From: an uncultured Actinotalea sp.
GTDB lineage: Bacteria; Actinomycetota; Actinomycetes; Actinomycetales; Cellulomonadaceae
Direction of reading: 5' to 3'
Assembly (NCBI RefSeq): GCF_946885855.1
Contig: NZ_CAMPHH010000021.1
Span: 1-19,928 of the forward strand
DNA: 19,928 nucleotides
The translations under genes and the position numbers were made by a program. The notes beneath the pieces were generated by a model. The model saw nothing but the letters and a program-made list of their open reading frames with translations, was not told the origin of the DNA and ran no database searches. Below, piece by piece: positions 14,401 to 19,928 of the stretch (the first letter of the stretch is position 1; each line of letters starts with the position of its first letter).

Positions 14401-15660
14401 CGGAGCAGACCGACCGGCAGACCGGTCACCAGGCCGCCGTGCTCGTGCTGGAGGACGGCCGGACGTTCACCGGTCGCGCCTTCGGTGCCCGCGGCAGCAC
14501 CGTCGGGGAGATCGTCTTCAACACGGGGATGACCGGCTACCAGGAGACGCTGACGGACCCCTCCTACCACCGGCAGATCGTCGTCATGACGGCGCCGCAC
14601 ATCGGCAACACGGGCGTCAACGAGGAGGACCCGGAGTCGACGCGGATCTGGGTCGCCGGCTTCGTCGTGCGGGACCCCGCGATCCGGCCCTCCAACTGGC
14701 GCTCGACGCGCACCCTCGACGACGCGATGACGGAGGAGGGCGTGGTCGGGATCAGCGACATCGACACCCGCGCGCTCACCCGGCACCTGCGCGAGCGCGG
14801 GGTCATGCGCGCCGGGATCTTCTCCGGCGAGGCGCTGCTGGACGGCAGCGGCCGGCGCAAGGTCGAGCAGGACCTGCTGGACGAGGTCACCGCCGCACCC
14901 GTCATGACCGGCGCGGACCTGGCCCGCGAGGTCACCGTGGCCGAGCCCTACACGGTCGAGCCGCAGCGCGGCCCGGGCAGCGGGGCGGGCGCCGTCGCGA
15001 CCGTGGTCGCGATCGACCTGGGGATCAAGTCGATGACGCCGCAGCGCCTGGCCGAGCGCGGCGTGCGGACCCACGTGCTGCCCGCCACGGCGACGACGCA
15101 GGACGTCCTCGCGCTGCAGCCCGACGGGGTGTTCTTCTCCAACGGCCCGGGGGACCCGGCCGCGGCGGTGCACGAGGTCGAGCTCCTGCGCGACGTGCTC
15201 GACCGCCGCATCCCGTTCTTCGGCATCTGCTACGGCAACCAGCTGCTCGGGCGGGCGCTGGGCTACGGCACGTACAAGCTGCAGTACGGCCACCGGGGCG
15301 TGAACCAGCCGGTGCTGGACAAGCGCACCGGCAAGGTCGAGATCACCGCCCACAACCACGGGTTCGCGGTCGACGCGCCGACGCAGGGCGAGTCCACGGC
15401 GCCGCACGGGGACGGCCGGTACGGGCGCGTCGTCGTGTCCCACATCGCCCTCAACGACCAGGTGGTCGAGGGCCTGGAGTGCCTCGACCTGCCCGCGTTC
15501 TCGGTGCAGTACCACCCGGAGGCCGCGGCCGGCCCGCACGACGCCGACTACCTCTTCGACCGCTTCGTCGCCCTCATGACCACCGGGTCCGTGCCCGGGC
15601 GTGCGACGGGGGACGTCCCCGGCACGCCGGCCACCGACGACACCAAGGAGACCGCCCCCG

Positions 15661-15677
<17 letters not shown>
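14397..15677 (+). CDS. carA: carbamoyl phosphate synthetase, small (glutaminase) subunit
   Basis: CarA releases ammonia from glutamine and passes it to CarB for carbamoyl phosphate, which feeds both pyrimidine and arginine synthesis. The product has 426 residues. The N-terminal CarA-specific domain (about 12-150: [36 protein letters not shown]) precedes a class I glutaminase domain (about 200-400). The triad is Cys278 ([11 protein letters not shown]), His373 and Glu375 (QYHPEA). The oxyanion region reads [16 protein letters not shown] in place of the enterobacterial GICLGHQ is the usual actinobacterial form. The last 30 residues are a hydrophilic tail beyond the family end. The 3' end encodes the ribosome binding site of carB, and the two genes overlap by 17 bp. 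Confidence 0.96.
15645..15650 (+). promoter_or_regulatory. ribosome binding site of carB inside carA
   Basis: AAGGAG lies 10 bases before the carB ATG and within the carA reading frame. It is the only internal gene of the operon with a strong independent site, which suits a large subunit needed in a 1:1 ratio with CarA. Confidence 0.6.
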
Positions 15678-19001
<3,324 letters not shown>

Positions 19002-19005
<4 letters not shown>

Positions 19006-19904
19006 CGCCGCCCGCCGCCGCCGACGCCGCGCGGCCCGGCTTCGGCGCCCGGCTCGCGGCGGCGATGGACCGTCACGGACCACTGTGCGTCGGGATCGAC
19101 CCGCACCCGGCGCTGCTGGAGCGGTGGGGTCTCGCCGACGACGTCGCCGGCCTGCGGCGCTTCGCGCTCACGGTGGTGGAGTCGCTCGCGGGGTCCGTGG
19201 CGGCGCTCAAGCCGCAGTCGGCCTTCTTCGAGCGGCACGGCGCGGCCGGCGTCGCGGTGCTCGAGGAGGTGGTCGCCGCGGCGCGGGGGACGGGCACCGA
19301 GCTCGTCGTCGACGCCAAGCGCGGGGACATCGGCTCCACCATGGACGGCTACGCGGACGCCTACCTGCGTGACGGGGCGCCGCTCGCGGGCGACGCGCTG
19401 ACCGTCAGCCCGTACCTCGGCTTCGGCTCGCTGACGCCCGCCGTCGACGCGGCGCTGGCCTCCGGGCGCGGCCTCTTCGTCCTCGCCCTCACGTCCAACC
19501 CCGAGGGCGCCGCCGTGCAGCACGCCCGCGTCCGGGCCGCCGACGGCGCCCCGGGGACCTCGGTCGCAGGGACCGTCGCTGCCGAGGCCGGGCGCCTCAA
19601 CGCCGCCGAGACGGCGCGCACGGGAGCCGCCCTCGGCTCGATCGGGCTCGTGGTCGGCGCCACCATCGGCGCCGCCGCCCGGGAGCTCGGCGTCGACCTC
19701 GGTGCGGTGGGCGGCCCGCTGCTCGCCCCGGGCGTCGGAGCCCAGGGCGCCGGTCCCGCGGAGCTCGCGGACGTGTTCGGGGACGCCCGGCGGGCGGTCC
19801 TCGCGTCCGCGTCGCGCGGCGTGCTGGCGGCCGGGCCCGGACCGCAGGACCTCCACGCCGCCGCCCGCCGCACCGCCGACCACGTCGCGGGAGCGCTGCG
19901 GTGA
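19002..19904 (+). CDS. pyrF: orotidine 5'-phosphate decarboxylase, long form
   Basis: PyrF decarboxylates OMP to UMP, the last step of de novo synthesis. The product has 300 residues, the longer (type 2) family found in actinobacteria, against about 230 in E. coli. Signatures are [16 protein letters not shown] near the N-terminus, [13 protein letters not shown], the catalytic [15 protein letters not shown] with Asp104 and Lys106, [12 protein letters not shown] and [12 protein letters not shown]. The GTG at 19002 overlaps the carB stop; no ribosome site is evident, so translation probably depends on coupling. pyrD, which lies between carB and pyrF in Streptomyces, is absent here, so dihydroorotate dehydrogenase must be encoded elsewhere. 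Confidence 0.96.
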
Positions 19905-19928
19905 CGGTCGCGCGGAGGGGCCCGGGAG
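19901..19928 (+). CDS. possible start of the next operon gene, cut by window edge
   Basis: A GTG at 19901 overlaps the pyrF stop as GTGA and opens a frame of nine codons (VTVARRGPG) to the window end. Every upstream junction of this operon but carA/carB uses the same overlap. In related genomes pyrF is followed by an integration host factor gene or by gmk (guanylate kinase), but too little is present to identify it. Confidence 0.35.

Noticed and set aside
15228..15245. CarA glutaminase motif GICYGNQ instead of GICLGHQ
   Set aside because: The nucleophilic Cys and the His-Glu pair are intact, and this variant is normal for actinobacterial CarA.

Overview
This window is a stretch of chromosome from a high-GC Gram-positive bacterium, an actinobacterium probably close to Cellulomonas or another member of Micrococcales. 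The reasons are the very high GC content with G/C-ending codons, frequent GTG starts, leaderless promoters with TAnnnT -10 boxes, an actinobacterial-type EF-P, and the order aroB-aroQ-efp-nusB-pyrR-pyrB-pyrC-(PH-like membrane gene)-carA-carB-pyrF. The genus is inference. No mobile element, CRISPR array, tRNA or rRNA was seen, and nearly all of the window is coding.

Left part (1-4744): the 3' end of aroB; a minus-strand gene for a membrane-anchored protein with a WWDG-type motif and a pilin-like outer domain, lying between aroB and aroQ; aroQ; a two-gene unit of a SatD-family protein and a small membrane protein related to the C-terminal part of its usual SatE/DUF3307 partner; then efp and nusB, 3 bp apart. 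Shikimate-pathway genes followed by efp-nusB is an old actinobacterial neighbourhood. The antisense gene and the satD pair look like insertions into it.

Middle (4745-10817): a convergent hairpin terminator separates nusB from a minus-strand block. That block holds a membrane EAL-type cyclic-di-GMP phosphodiesterase with a decayed GGDEF domain and, upstream of it, a bifunctional PutA (proline dehydrogenase plus P5C dehydrogenase). A PAS-AraC regulator is divergent from putA, with an inverted repeat in the shared intergenic region, and is the obvious candidate regulator of proline catabolism.

Right part (10815-19928): the pyrimidine operon. It opens with a short leader carrying a clear PyrR-binding RNA hairpin that reaches into the pyrR ribosome binding site, as expected for translational control by PyrR. 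pyrR, pyrB, pyrC, a conserved PH-like membrane protein gene, carA, carB and pyrF follow, every junction overlapping (ATGA or GTGA, or 17 bp for carA/carB). Together they cover carbamoyl phosphate synthesis, the aspartate transcarbamylase and dihydroorotase steps, and OMP decarboxylation. pyrD and pyrE are not here. Another frame opens on the last bases of pyrF and runs off the right edge.

Most of the window is ordinary core metabolism. The parts worth a second look are the satD pair with its palindromic leaderless promoter, the PAS-AraC/putA pair, the EAL protein sitting where Streptomyces carries bldD, the antisense pilin-like gene, an unusual EF-P tip loop, and the conserved but unexplained membrane gene inside the pyr operon.
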